From positions 1 to 23,815 of IMG/VR virus record IMGVR_UViG_3300020186_000392: DNA of 23,815 bases, one strand, 5' to 3'. A program made the position numbers and the translations under genes. Position 1 is the stretch's first letter. Every line of letters begins with the position of its first letter. Shown here one piece after another: positions 6,524-13,065 of the stretch. Under the pieces are notes generated by a model, which saw nothing but the letters and a program-made list of their open reading frames with translations, did no database searches and was not told the origin of the DNA. This stretch comes from a virus.

Positions 6524-7396
6524 TTACGCTCGGTTAAATCCAAAATCACGCATATTTTCTATTAGTTGATGTATGTTTTCTTGTGGCATACCAATTAGTT
6601 CACCTAATCGTTCATAATAATAGCTACTAACTTCATTATCTCTTACTGCTTGTATTACTATTTGAACAATCTGTTTGACATGATAAGGAATCCCAACAAC
6701 TATACTTCTCGTCCGACTGTGTTTTGTACCAAAATGTTCAACTGTTTCTACTTGCATCCCACGTACATATGCCTCTTGAAGCAGCAAAGGTAAAATTGTT
6801 TCTCTGGACAAAGAACTTTCATCGAAGATTGCTGCTGGTTTCCTACCGGCCAAAACTGCCGCCACATCATCAGCTATTCCAGCGTCGTCTAAATATGATG
6901 GAGTCGGACAATCAATTGTCGCTCGATAATTTCTATACTTTTCAATCAAAAGTATTGCCTGCTTGCCCAATGAATTAAGATCATCTCCAATAAGTTCTTT
7001 CAAGTCTCGTTCTGAATGATTTGTATTTCCAATATCCCATATTATTACATTTGGATCGGGAGTTGATGCCCCATGTGGATTCGCAACAAATGTACAATGA
7101 TATTGAAGAAAGTGTCCAAATGTTTCCTCTTCTTCATCCTGTAATGGGTCTACTCCCCATTTCATGCCAGTAATATACAAATCATACAAACGATCATTGT
7201 ATTGCAATAAAAATGATACGTTGAATGGATTACTTAAACAATTCTGAATATCTTTGATGGAGTTATTAACTGAATCAGCAGTGAAATTACCTCTAATCTC
7301 CGAACGATTGAATTGACCAATGTTTAAAGTCATGTTGGTAACTCGTACCATAATGAAAAAGTCATTGGTCGTCAATCTACTCAAAGGGGCATACAT
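6524..7396 (-). CDS. hypothetical protein, 290 aa
   Basis: Not recognised. The N-terminal half (about 20-125) is rich in beta-type sequence with aromatic residues and an acidic cluster (QDEEEETFGHFLQYH), reminiscent of virion or baseplate proteins. The middle has a Pro/Ala-rich hinge and the C-terminal 70 residues are helical. The start at 7396 has AGGA about 8 bases upstream; a second Met (MVRVTN, residue 16) is possible. It is divergent from the terminase gene with only 35 bases between, so the two share a control region. Confidence 0.5.
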   Translation of the reverse strand: MYAPLSRLTTNDFFIMVRVTNMTLNIGQFNRSEIRGNFTADSVNNSIKDIQNCLSNPFNVSFLLQYNDRLYDLYITGMKWGVDPLQDEEEETFGHFLQYHCTFVANPHGASTPDPNVIIWDIGNTNHSERDLKELIGDDLNSLGKQAILLIEKYRNYRATIDCPTPSYLDDAGIADDVAAVLAGRKPAAIFDESSLSRETILPLLLQEAYVRGMQVETVEHFGTKHSRTRSIVVGIPYHVKQIVQIVIQAVRDNEVSSYYYERLGELIGMPQENIHQLIENMRDFGFNRA

Positions 7397-7431
7397 ATGT
7401 GAATTCCTAATACTCCTCCTTATATATCAGT

Positions 7432-9099
7432 ATGGATCAAACACATTATGGATATGAGCAGTGGCAAGTAGAAGAAATACGTAAATGCACAGCAAGCTAT
7501 GGTTATTTTTGCGAAAACTACGTCAGGATCATCCATCCAATGAAGGGGATCATACCTTTTCGCCTTTATGATTTCCAAAAAAGAGTTGTATCTGAATACG
7601 ATAAAAATCAATTCAATATCATCAAAAAGTTTCGACAAGCAGGCTTAACCACCGTCTCAGTAATTTGGGCGTTGTGGCGATGCCTGTTCAAATTTGAACA
7701 AAGATGTATGGTTCTGTCCAAGTCAGACCGAGAAGCAATCGGCGTCGGCAAGATTGTAGAAACCGTTTTGGAAAATCTTCCTGCCTGGATGAGTCCAGTA
7801 ATGAAGAATGATAACGATCACGAAAAGGAATTCGCTGATACTCGCTCCGTACTATGGTTCTATACTTGTGCCGCCGCACGTTCTAAAGCACTTACATATC
7901 TGATCATTGACGAAGCTGCGTTCATTCAAAACATGGACGAACACTGGAAAGCCATGTACCCTACCCTTTCCACTGGTGGTAATTGTATTGTTATTTCTAC
8001 CGTCAATGGTATGGGCAACTGGTACGAAGAGACTTGGCACCGCGCAGAAGATAAAAAGAACCAGTTCCATATTATTTCTCTGGATTATAAAGAACACCCA
8101 GACTACCGGACTGTAGAATGGGAACGTAAAACCAGAGCCAACATTGGAGAAAAAGGTTGGCTACAAGAATATTGCGGATCATTCCTCGGATCGGGCGAAA
8201 CTTACATCGATGCCAAAATATTGTCTGAATTGGAAGAATTGTGTCTTGATCCAATAGAGAAACTATTCCCAGAGTGGGACACAACTCCGCAAGACGAATA
8301 CGATGAAGAAGACTTGGCAAATCCAAACTATGAAAAAGGCGCTCTATGGGTGTGGAAAGACCCACAACCAGGAAGAGAATACATCGTTGCTGCCGATGCT
8401 GGCGAAGGTGTGCGCGCCGACAATAGCGCGTTCCACGTGATTGACACTTCTAGTTTTGAACAAGTTGCCGAATTTTATAGCAATGAAATCCCGGTTCATA
8501 AATTCTCAATGGTCATATCACAAGTCGCCACATTCTACAATGAAGCTTTGTTGGTAATGGATCACGACACAGGACCAGGAATGGCTGTGTTGAATCGTCT
8601 TGAACACACAATCCATTATCCAAATATGTATTGGGAAAACAAAAAAGGACGCGGCGAAAAGTCCGGCGTCACTCTGAGCAGAACTTCAAGACCGTTAATA
8701 CTTGAAACTTTGCAGACGAGTTTGTTAAATAGGTTGATACGAATAAGAAGTCGTCGCTTAATTCGTGAACTGAAGAACTTTGTTTACAACAAGTCTAAAC
8801 AACGTCCTGAAGCGGTCAAAGGCAAGACGGACGACCTTGTTTTATCATTGGCAATGGGATTGCACGTAACAGATGTTGCTAATCGCGATTTGCCCGTTGG
8901 CGCAGAACCGATGAACGGACGAATTGGCAAGGCAATGACCGGAAAGAACTTTGAAGATGTTAAGAAGCATTTGCAGAGTGGGTTGCCCGAAGAGTTCTTT
9001 GAGGTTGATACTCCAATTGATTTCTATGATCTTATGCCTAACTTAATGAAAAAAGAACAACATTATCGAAATCCAATCTTAAAGGAATTCGGCTGGTAG
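7432..9099 (+). CDS. terminase large subunit (T4 gp17-like)
   Basis: The packaging motor ATPase and headful nuclease. A 555-residue protein with the full two-domain layout. The ATPase has a Walker A variant with R-Q-A-G-L-T-T at 68-74, typical of T4-type terminases, Walker B YLIIDEAAF with D160/E161, and coupling motif CIVISTVNG near 185. The RNase H-like nuclease has catalytic acids in VAADAGEG (D322), VMDHDTG (D377) and GKTDDLVLSLA (D467/D468). It binds the portal and a small subunit (not seen nearby) and pumps DNA into proheads. It is a complete gene, and no inserted homing element is seen. Confidence 0.95.
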   Translation: MDQTHYGYEQWQVEEIRKCTASYGYFCENYVRIIHPMKGIIPFRLYDFQKRVVSEYDKNQFNIIKKFRQAGLTTVSVIWALWRCLFKFEQRCMVLSKSDREAIGVGKIVETVLENLPAWMSPVMKNDNDHEKEFADTRSVLWFYTCAAARSKALTYLIIDEAAFIQNMDEHWKAMYPTLSTGGNCIVISTVNGMGNWYEETWHRAEDKKNQFHIISLDYKEHPDYRTVEWERKTRANIGEKGWLQEYCGSFLGSGETYIDAKILSELEELCLDPIEKLFPEWDTTPQDEYDEEDLANPNYEKGALWVWKDPQPGREYIVAADAGEGVRADNSAFHVIDTSSFEQVAEFYSNEIPVHKFSMVISQVATFYNEALLVMDHDTGPGMAVLNRLEHTIHYPNMYWENKKGRGEKSGVTLSRTSRPLILETLQTSLLNRLIRIRSRRLIRELKNFVYNKSKQRPEAVKGKTDDLVLSLAMGLHVTDVANRDLPVGAEPMNGRIGKAMTGKNFEDVKKHLQSGLPEEFFEVDTPIDFYDLMPNLMKKEQHYRNPILKEFGW

Positions 9100-9399
9100 T
9101 CTATTGTGCTTTGACTTGTAATTCAGCAACAAGCCCTTTTGTTTCAATGAATTGAAACTTGTTGCTGGAGTTTTCATATAAGAAAAATTCATATATTGAA
9201 GTTGCGAATGCGTAACAATGGACGACAAACACGAATCAGGAAGTGGAACTGTCTTGATGTCATTACGAGAGAAGAATTTTTGCCAAACAATTCTTGCTTC
9301 CGGACTGACGGCTCCTCGATCACACATCAGTCCATTGTGACTTATTGAAGTTACTTCCATTGCCAGTTCGTACAAAAATGGACCCCACCGTTCTTTCAA
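9079..9399 (-). CDS. hypothetical protein, 106 aa (N-terminus possibly upstream of an insertion)
   Basis: The visible frame starts with TTG at 9399 and encodes KERWGPFLYELAMEV, then DRGAVSPEARIVWQKFF, a well-formed helical segment that looks like a real protein core; the family was not recognised. No good ribosome binding site precedes the TTG, and the frame is open for only four codons upstream before a stop. About 200 bases further upstream, ATG 9661 opens a short frame (MFENLAKYYYNINSK...) that reaches VLT next to a copy of the sequence found at LTLKE. Joining them would give a 127-residue protein (see ncRNA 9400-9622). The last 21 bases overlap the terminase end. Confidence 0.5.
   Translation of the reverse strand: MKERWGPFLYELAMEVTSISHNGLMCDRGAVSPEARIVWQKFFSRNDIKTVPLPDSCLSSIVTHSQLQYMNFSYMKTPATSFNSLKQKGLLLNYKSKHNRLPAEFL
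9124..9167 (+). terminator. terminator-like hairpin after terminase
   Basis: CAGCAACAAG (9124-9133) pairs with CTTGTTGCTG (9158-9167); inside, TTTCAA (9142-9147) pairs with TTGAAA (9152-9157) with an 8-base bulge. GAGTTTTC follows. It starts 24 bases after the terminase stop but lies inside the opposing minus-strand frame. Confidence 0.35.
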
Positions 9400-9622
9400 A
9401 GTTAGAAAATCTTACCTTGAAAGTTCGCTAGGACAACAAGCATCAACCTTAACCCTCATCGGAGGTTGACCTTTAATGTGTTGCCCTGCATGGCCTTGCG
9501 GCAAGGCTCTTATCTGCTATAACCTTGCGGTCACTCGCAGAATACTTGCTTTTTCTGTAGTTCTGTTTTCACCCAAAACTTTTACCTGACTTAGTAGAAG
9601 TCAGAACCGAAGTAGTCTTGCT
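9400..9622 (-). ncRNA. structured RNA candidate: independent ncRNA, leader or removable insert
   Basis: On the minus strand this stretch folds into many nested stems: CTGACTT/AAGTCAG, GTTTT/AAAAC, CAGAA/TTCTG, ACC-GCAA-GGT inside CTGC/GCAG, GCCTTG-CCG-CAAGGC, GGGCAACA/TGTTGTCC enclosing TCAACCT/AGGTTGA. An outer pairing GAAAATCTTGCC/GGTAAGATTTTC (9655-9644 with 9416-9405) could close the whole. A sigma70-like promoter lies at its 5' edge. It does not match an RNA family I can name with confidence. It would be the 5' leader of the 9079-9399 gene, or a 199-bp insertion in that gene bounded by TTCTGACTT and TTCTAACTT. Confidence 0.45.
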
Positions 9623-9628
9623 GTTGAT

Positions 9629-9657
9629 ATTATAGTAGTATTTGGCAAGATTTTCAA
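9629..9657 (-). promoter_or_regulatory. sigma70-like promoter of the structured RNA
   Basis: On the minus strand TTGAAA (9657-9652), exactly 17 bases, then consensus TATAAT (9634-9629); a start near 9622 is predicted. It overlaps the short frame from ATG 9661, so either the promoter or that frame, or both, are real. Confidence 0.5.
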
Positions 9658-9674
9658 ACATTTATGCCAACTGT

Positions 9675-9896
9675 TCAAAACCCTTTAGTGCTATCCACAG
9701 TTGTGACTTCCCACGCATTGCATTGAGGGACAAGATATGCGTTTATTTTGCCAAATATTGAACTAGACTCATTTCCAGATTCATCACAATAAGAAAAGCT
9801 GATTGATGACTTGCCGACGTACCCCAAAACAAAAACGCCTGGAGGTAAATCGGATTCGGTTTTCATTGCTTCATTTACAAAATCTCTGAATCGCAT
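9675..9896 (-). CDS. small protein with possible capsid-targeting N-terminus, 73 aa
   Basis: Begins MRFRDFVNEAMKTESDLPPG, followed by a small beta-rich domain (VFVLGYVGKSSISFSYC). The RFRDFVNEA start closely resembles the T4 internal-protein targeting peptide MKTYQEFIAEA in spacing and character, with Glu-Ala at the expected cleavage point (V-N-E rather than L/I-x-E). It lies between the tail-tube-like gene and the structured RNA on the same strand. An internal head protein is a plausible but untested role. Confidence 0.5.
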   Translation of the reverse strand: MRFRDFVNEAMKTESDLPPGVFVLGYVGKSSISFSYCDESGNESSSIFGKINAYLVPQCNAWEVTTVDSTKGF

Positions 9897-9918
9897 GAAT
9901 TATCTATTGACCTAAGAA

Positions 9919-10779
9919 TCAAAGTTCATCGTTCATTTCAATAGTATGACCTGAGCTCGCAGTCAATTTAATGCCTCTAGATTCGGGAGCCTTCTTTGGA
10001 ATGGCCTCATATCGAACTGAAGAATACGACAATGACAACGCAGTTTCGGCTTCTGATCCATCTATGGTTTTGATCCAGGTGTTTTCCATGTGCCAACTTT
10101 CAACATGAACGTTATTGTTGTACAAACGAATTTCTAATGGGAATTTTTGTCCACTCATAAAACAAGAAAACAGTTCTTTGGAATCAGCAGACGTAACAAT
10201 TTTAGAATCTAACCATTTTGCCTGACCTGGAATTAAAAACTTGGAATTCAAATGAGGAATTTCTGTTTCTGAAACGCACAAGGAAGGGCGTTGTCCTTCC
10301 GCCCAAAACATAGGAATTTCAACATTGTTATGAACTAATTTCCAAGAATACACATCAGGTTGTCCTGTAATATCCTTTGACATATGGCTGTATTTAACTG
10401 TAATAACTGTTGTAGCGACATCATTAGAACTATAGTCAAAGTCGGCACCGTGAGAAACTAGGGATAGATTTTTGAATGTCAACGTGTATAATGATTTACC
10501 ACAACCATCTAGAGCAGTGAATGTCAACGTTTCATTGAACAATTGTCGTTTGGCAAGCATGTCAGCCCATACAAGAGCGTGCATGCTATCTTTGCCTGTG
10601 GTTACATCGTAGTAGGCGAACTTGATGGTTCTGTTGACATAATCAAAACTAACACATTTGATGAATGTGTCAGGTAAATGTTCTCCAGCTAGAGTCCAAC
10701 GAAATTTGCGAGAAAAAATGGTTTCTGGCTTGCCAAGATCGCCAATTCCCATATTTGTAGAAGTAGTGTTTTCAATCAT
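9919..10779 (-). CDS. tail-tube-like virion protein (T4 gp19 fold, duplicated)
   Basis: A 286-residue protein with two similar halves. The first (about 24-135) starts FRWTLAGEHLPDTFIKCVSF and has a central helix followed by LTFTALDGCGKSLYTLTFKNL and VTVKYSHM, the beta-sandwich plus helix layout of contractile-phage tail tube proteins. The second half (about 145-262) contains HLNSKFLIPGQAKWLDSKIV and ends with a similar strand series. Two tube-like domains in one protein suggest a tube initiator, terminator or a jumbo-phage paralogue rather than the main tube subunit (inference). No signal peptide is present. Confidence 0.6.
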   Translation of the reverse strand: MIENTTSTNMGIGDLGKPETIFSRKFRWTLAGEHLPDTFIKCVSFDYVNRTIKFAYYDVTTGKDSMHALVWADMLAKRQLFNETLTFTALDGCGKSLYTLTFKNLSLVSHGADFDYSSNDVATTVITVKYSHMSKDITGQPDVYSWKLVHNNVEIPMFWAEGQRPSLCVSETEIPHLNSKFLIPGQAKWLDSKIVTSADSKELFSCFMSGQKFPLEIRLYNNNVHVESWHMENTWIKTIDGSEAETALSLSYSSVRYEAIPKKAPESRGIKLTASSGHTIEMNDEL

Positions 10780-10795
10780 TGAGGAGTATCTTTCT

Positions 10796-11593
10796 ATGTT
10801 AAGACCAATTACGAAGATTCACGGTGGGAAAAGTTATTTAAAAAAATGGATTATTGATAAATTTCCCAAAAACTATGAAAAAATGAAGTACGTGGAGCCG
10901 TGTGGTGGAGCGGCAAGCGTACTGCTTAATAAAATACGCTCGTTCTCAGAAATTTATAATGATCTAGATGTAGGACTATATAATTTAGTTTACTGTCTAA
11001 AAACCCATTCAGTAGAGTTAATCGAAAAAACACGCGCCATACCGTATACTGAAGATTCATTCCAAACCGCAAGAAACAATACATCACACGAAGGAATCGG
11101 GGCGGCTGTAGATGAACTAGTTAAGCGACGTATGAGTCGTGGCGGGTTAGGCGCTTATTTTAGTTGGAGTAATCGCGAACGTGGCGGCAAGCCGGGGGAT
11201 GTCAACGCATGGGAAACTTTCACTCAGCACTTTCTGCCACTTATCTGTGAGCGTTTGAAAGATGTAGAAATACGCAATCAAAATGTATGTGACCTACTAC
11301 CAGAGGTGGACGATTCAGACCTGTTGACATATATCGATCCACCCTATCTACAAGCAACTCGTTCAGTTAAATCTGTGTACAATGTTGAAATGGATGATCA
11401 AGAACATTGCCGTTTAGCAAATGTCCTGAATCAGATGAAGTGTAAAATAATTTTATCCGGATACTTCAATCCATTGTATGCTAAACTTTATAAAGGGTGG
11501 AGAATGGAAAGTTGTACTATTGCCAATCACTCGTCGCAGAGTAAAAAAAAGGAATCTCGTGTGGAATGTCTTTGGATGAATTATGCTAAATAA
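10796..11593 (+). CDS. dam: Dam-like DNA adenine-N6 methyltransferase with foreign C-terminus
   Basis: The start is ATG 10796, with GAGGAG upstream. A 265-residue D12-class adenine methylase, which transfers methyl from AdoMet to adenine N6. The N-terminal KIHGGKSYL segment and EPCGGAASVL are the AdoMet-binding motifs; the catalytic motif is DPPY at residues 181-184. From residue 185 on (LQATRS... to the end) the protein is a diverged duplicate of the sequence at 12614-12853: 49 of 79 aligned residues are identical by my count. This fits a chimaeric gene whose 3' end was replaced when the homing endonuclease directly downstream arrived. The stop overlaps that endonuclease start by 11 bases. 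Methylation may protect phage DNA. Confidence 0.85.
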   Translation: MLRPITKIHGGKSYLKKWIIDKFPKNYEKMKYVEPCGGAASVLLNKIRSFSEIYNDLDVGLYNLVYCLKTHSVELIEKTRAIPYTEDSFQTARNNTSHEGIGAAVDELVKRRMSRGGLGAYFSWSNRERGGKPGDVNAWETFTQHFLPLICERLKDVEIRNQNVCDLLPEVDDSDLLTYIDPPYLQATRSVKSVYNVEMDDQEHCRLANVLNQMKCKIILSGYFNPLYAKLYKGWRMESCTIANHSSQSKKKESRVECLWMNYAK

Positions 11594-11691
11594 ACTAAGT
11601 GAACTTGAAATTGGTAAAGCTGCGGAACACCTAGTTTGCGCAGATTTGATACTGAAAGGTTATCGTTCGTTTCTTGCCGATCAAGGTTTAC

Positions 11692-12038
11692 CATTCTTCG
11701 GAGCCGAAAGCCCCTACATCGTAGATGTTGCACCGCCGCTTTGGGCGGTGCAACCCTTTAGGGTAGGGGATGAAGGCGATGCACTAAAGATCGAAGCAAA
11801 ATAATTCCTACTTTCGTGGGAATAAAACCAGTACGACTGACTCTATTATCTTGTATCGCCACGAAAACCAAGCGGTGACGCACTTAGAACACCCCGAAAG
11901 GGGATAACAAACTACGGGCGGAACGCCCGAAAGTAAAGCCCGTGGACTTGGTATAAGACCGTGCATCCTTAATTGGATACTTAGGCGACCGAGGTTGAAA
12001 CGGGAAGCCCCGACCCTTTAGGGTCGTGGGTAGTTCAC
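11692..12038 (+). mobile_element. IS200/IS605-like mini-element, copy 2 (no transposase)
   Basis: A 347-bp element, nearly identical to copy 1 and on the opposite strand. It is preceded by TTTAC (11687-11691), starts CATTCTTCGGAGCC and ends GTAGTTCAC at 12038. Cutting exactly there joins TTA C to CT TAC and recovers the Leu-Pro-Tyr-Asp sequence of the endonuclease. The left end carries the same branched stem (CCCCTAC/GTAGGGG with TGCACCGCC/GGCGGTGCA inside). It has no transposase gene and no target duplication, so it must be moved by enzymes acting in trans. The few differences from copy 1 point to recent spread of both. Confidence 0.88.
11870..12038 (+). ncRNA. candidate omega RNA scaffold of copy 2
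   Basis: Same stem series as in copy 1: CCCC-GAAA-GGGG, GGGCG-GAA-CGCCC within CGGGC/GCCCG, ATCC/GGAT, then the terminal CGACCC-TTTA-GGGTCG hairpin. The adjacent guide would be CTTACGATGTCATTG, the endonuclease codons next to its conserved Asp. With a TTTAC TAM this RNA would direct a TnpB to the uninterrupted endonuclease allele. The 5' boundary is approximate. Confidence 0.45.
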
Positions 12039-12582
12039 CTTACGATGTCATTGTTGATATGCCTTCGGGACTAAAAAGAATTCAAGTTAAATCAAGTTGC
12101 AAAATGTGCAGGATTCCTCGAAAAGGAAAACTTGCTTCCTCTCCTGTCTACCGTTATTCACTTCGATGGGGCAAAGGATCAAAAAGAAAGGCTATAGAGG
12201 AATGCGATTATTTTGCATTCGTCGCAATGGACACAAAAAATATCGCTTACGCACATATTGATGACATACGAAACAAAAATGGGAAAGTTATACAATGTTT
12301 AGAGTTAAGATCAAAATCGATTGACTGCGAACTTGACGACAAAAATCATAAACCTTTTGGACGTTATATTGAAGATCACAATTGTTTTCCAGAAACAACT
12401 TTATTTATTAAAAATTCGAGAAGAGAAATTCCTAATATATATCCGACCAAATCTGGAACCTGGCGAGTTAGAAAAATCGTTGACGGCAAACGTGTAAATG
12501 CAGGTAGCTTTCCCACAATTGATAAAGCAATAATGGCATGCAACAATGCGTTTGGAACAACAGGCGTTAAATTTGATGAAGT

Positions 12583-12607
12583 ATCACATCAAAAACTTTG
12601 ATGTGAT
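12583..12607 (+). terminator. hairpin at the end of the homing endonuclease cassette
   Basis: ATCACATCAAA (12583-12593), loop AAC, then TTTGATGTGAT (12597-12607), a perfect 11-bp stem that contains the endonuclease stop codon (12599-12601). It sits at the junction between the cassette and the resident dam remnant starting at 12614. No T-run follows, so termination is uncertain; it may instead mark the cassette edge. Confidence 0.45.
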
Positions 12608-12613
12608 GAAATT

Positions 12614-12853
12614 CTACCCTCGACACGAACCGCAAAAAAGGTATACAATGTTGAAATGGACGAAGCTGCCCATATAAAACTTGCCCGAGTTCTAAACGCA
12701 GTAAAAGGAAAAGTGTTGCTGAGTGGGTACTACAGTCCACTTTACCTTAAACTTTATAAAGGCTGGAATCTCCATGTCAAGGAGATTGCCAACCACAGCA
12801 GTCAGTCCAAAAACAAGGAGCGGAGGTTAGAATGCCTCTGGACCAATTTCTAA
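12614..12853 (+). pseudogene. displaced 3' end of the resident dam gene
   Basis: From codon 12614 the frame encodes LPSTRTAKKVYNVEMD and continues to the dam C-terminus ending CLWTNF (stop 12851-12853). It matches residues 185-263 of the upstream Dam with about 62 percent identity. Homology starts right after the position of the DPPY motif, so the endonuclease cassette entered there. Its end overlaps the zinc-ribbon gene at 12832, an overlap expected for the original dam operon; this supports the downstream copy as the resident one and the upstream copy as imported. A 65-residue product from ATG 12656 would lack all catalytic motifs. Confidence 0.85.
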
Positions 12854-13065
12854 TGAGATGCATCCGATGCGGTTGGGAGGTAATAGTCGCCAAAAAAGTC
12901 GGACGACATTGGTGGTGCAATGATTGCATTAGTGGAACGAGATACACAGATGCGTTTGCAACATTATTGCCCCAACTGGTGGAAAAACCATCCGTTCCCA
13001 AAAAACTAATCGTTCCAAGAGTTACAGATATCGATATAGAGGAAATTCCCGATGAGTCTCTTTGA
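12832..13065 (+). CDS. small zinc-ribbon protein, 77 aa
   Basis: One zinc ribbon: CIRCGW at about residues 10-13 and CNDC at about 29-32, with a basic segment between, then an acidic tail. GGAGG lies just before the ATG. It overlaps the dam remnant by 22 bases and the TyrRS gene by 14 bases, so it originally sat in a dam-ribbon-tyrS operon. Such ribbons usually bind nucleic acid or protein partners; the function is not recognised. Confidence 0.65.
   Translation: MPLDQFLMRCIRCGWEVIVAKKVGRHWWCNDCISGTRYTDAFATLLPQLVEKPSVPKKLIVPRVTDIDIEEIPDESL

Larger units (their letters stand above)
11583..12601 (+). pseudogene. PD-(D/E)XK homing endonuclease with AP2-like C-terminus, split by a mini-element
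   Basis: Exon-like parts 11583-11691 and 12039-12601. Without the element they form one 223-codon frame. Residues 1-60 fit an I-Ssp6803I-type restriction-fold endonuclease: GKAAEHLVCADLILKGY (E15), then QGLPYDVIVD (D39) and RIQVKSS (Q52-x-K54). Near residues 165-205, GTWRVRKIVDGKRVNAGSF is an AP2-like DNA-binding module common in homing enzymes. As it stands the first part reads into the element and stops at 11804 (73 aa); the second part could start at GTG 12026. The catalytic D39 and K54 lie after the insertion, so the enzyme should be inactive unless the element is removed. Confidence 0.85.

Noticed and set aside
7432-9099. Homing insertion or intein in terminase
   Set aside because: All ATPase and nuclease motifs are in one frame with normal spacing and no extra domain.
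9399-9661. Group I or group II intron in the 9079-9399 gene
   Set aside because: The gene can be joined in frame, but I could not find the P7/P3 core of group I, an intron-terminal G at the right place, or the GTGYG start and domain V of group II. Kept as an unnamed structured insert.
10658-10795. N-terminal extension of Dam to 10658
   Set aside because: The extra 46 codons are antisense to the tail-tube-like gene and the family starts near ATG 10796, which has GAGGAG upstream.
11692-12038. Group of short frames inside the mini-elements as genes
   Set aside because: Frames such as the one ending at 11804 or 5124 are only read-through of the interrupted gene into structured DNA; no transposase or TnpB motif is seen.
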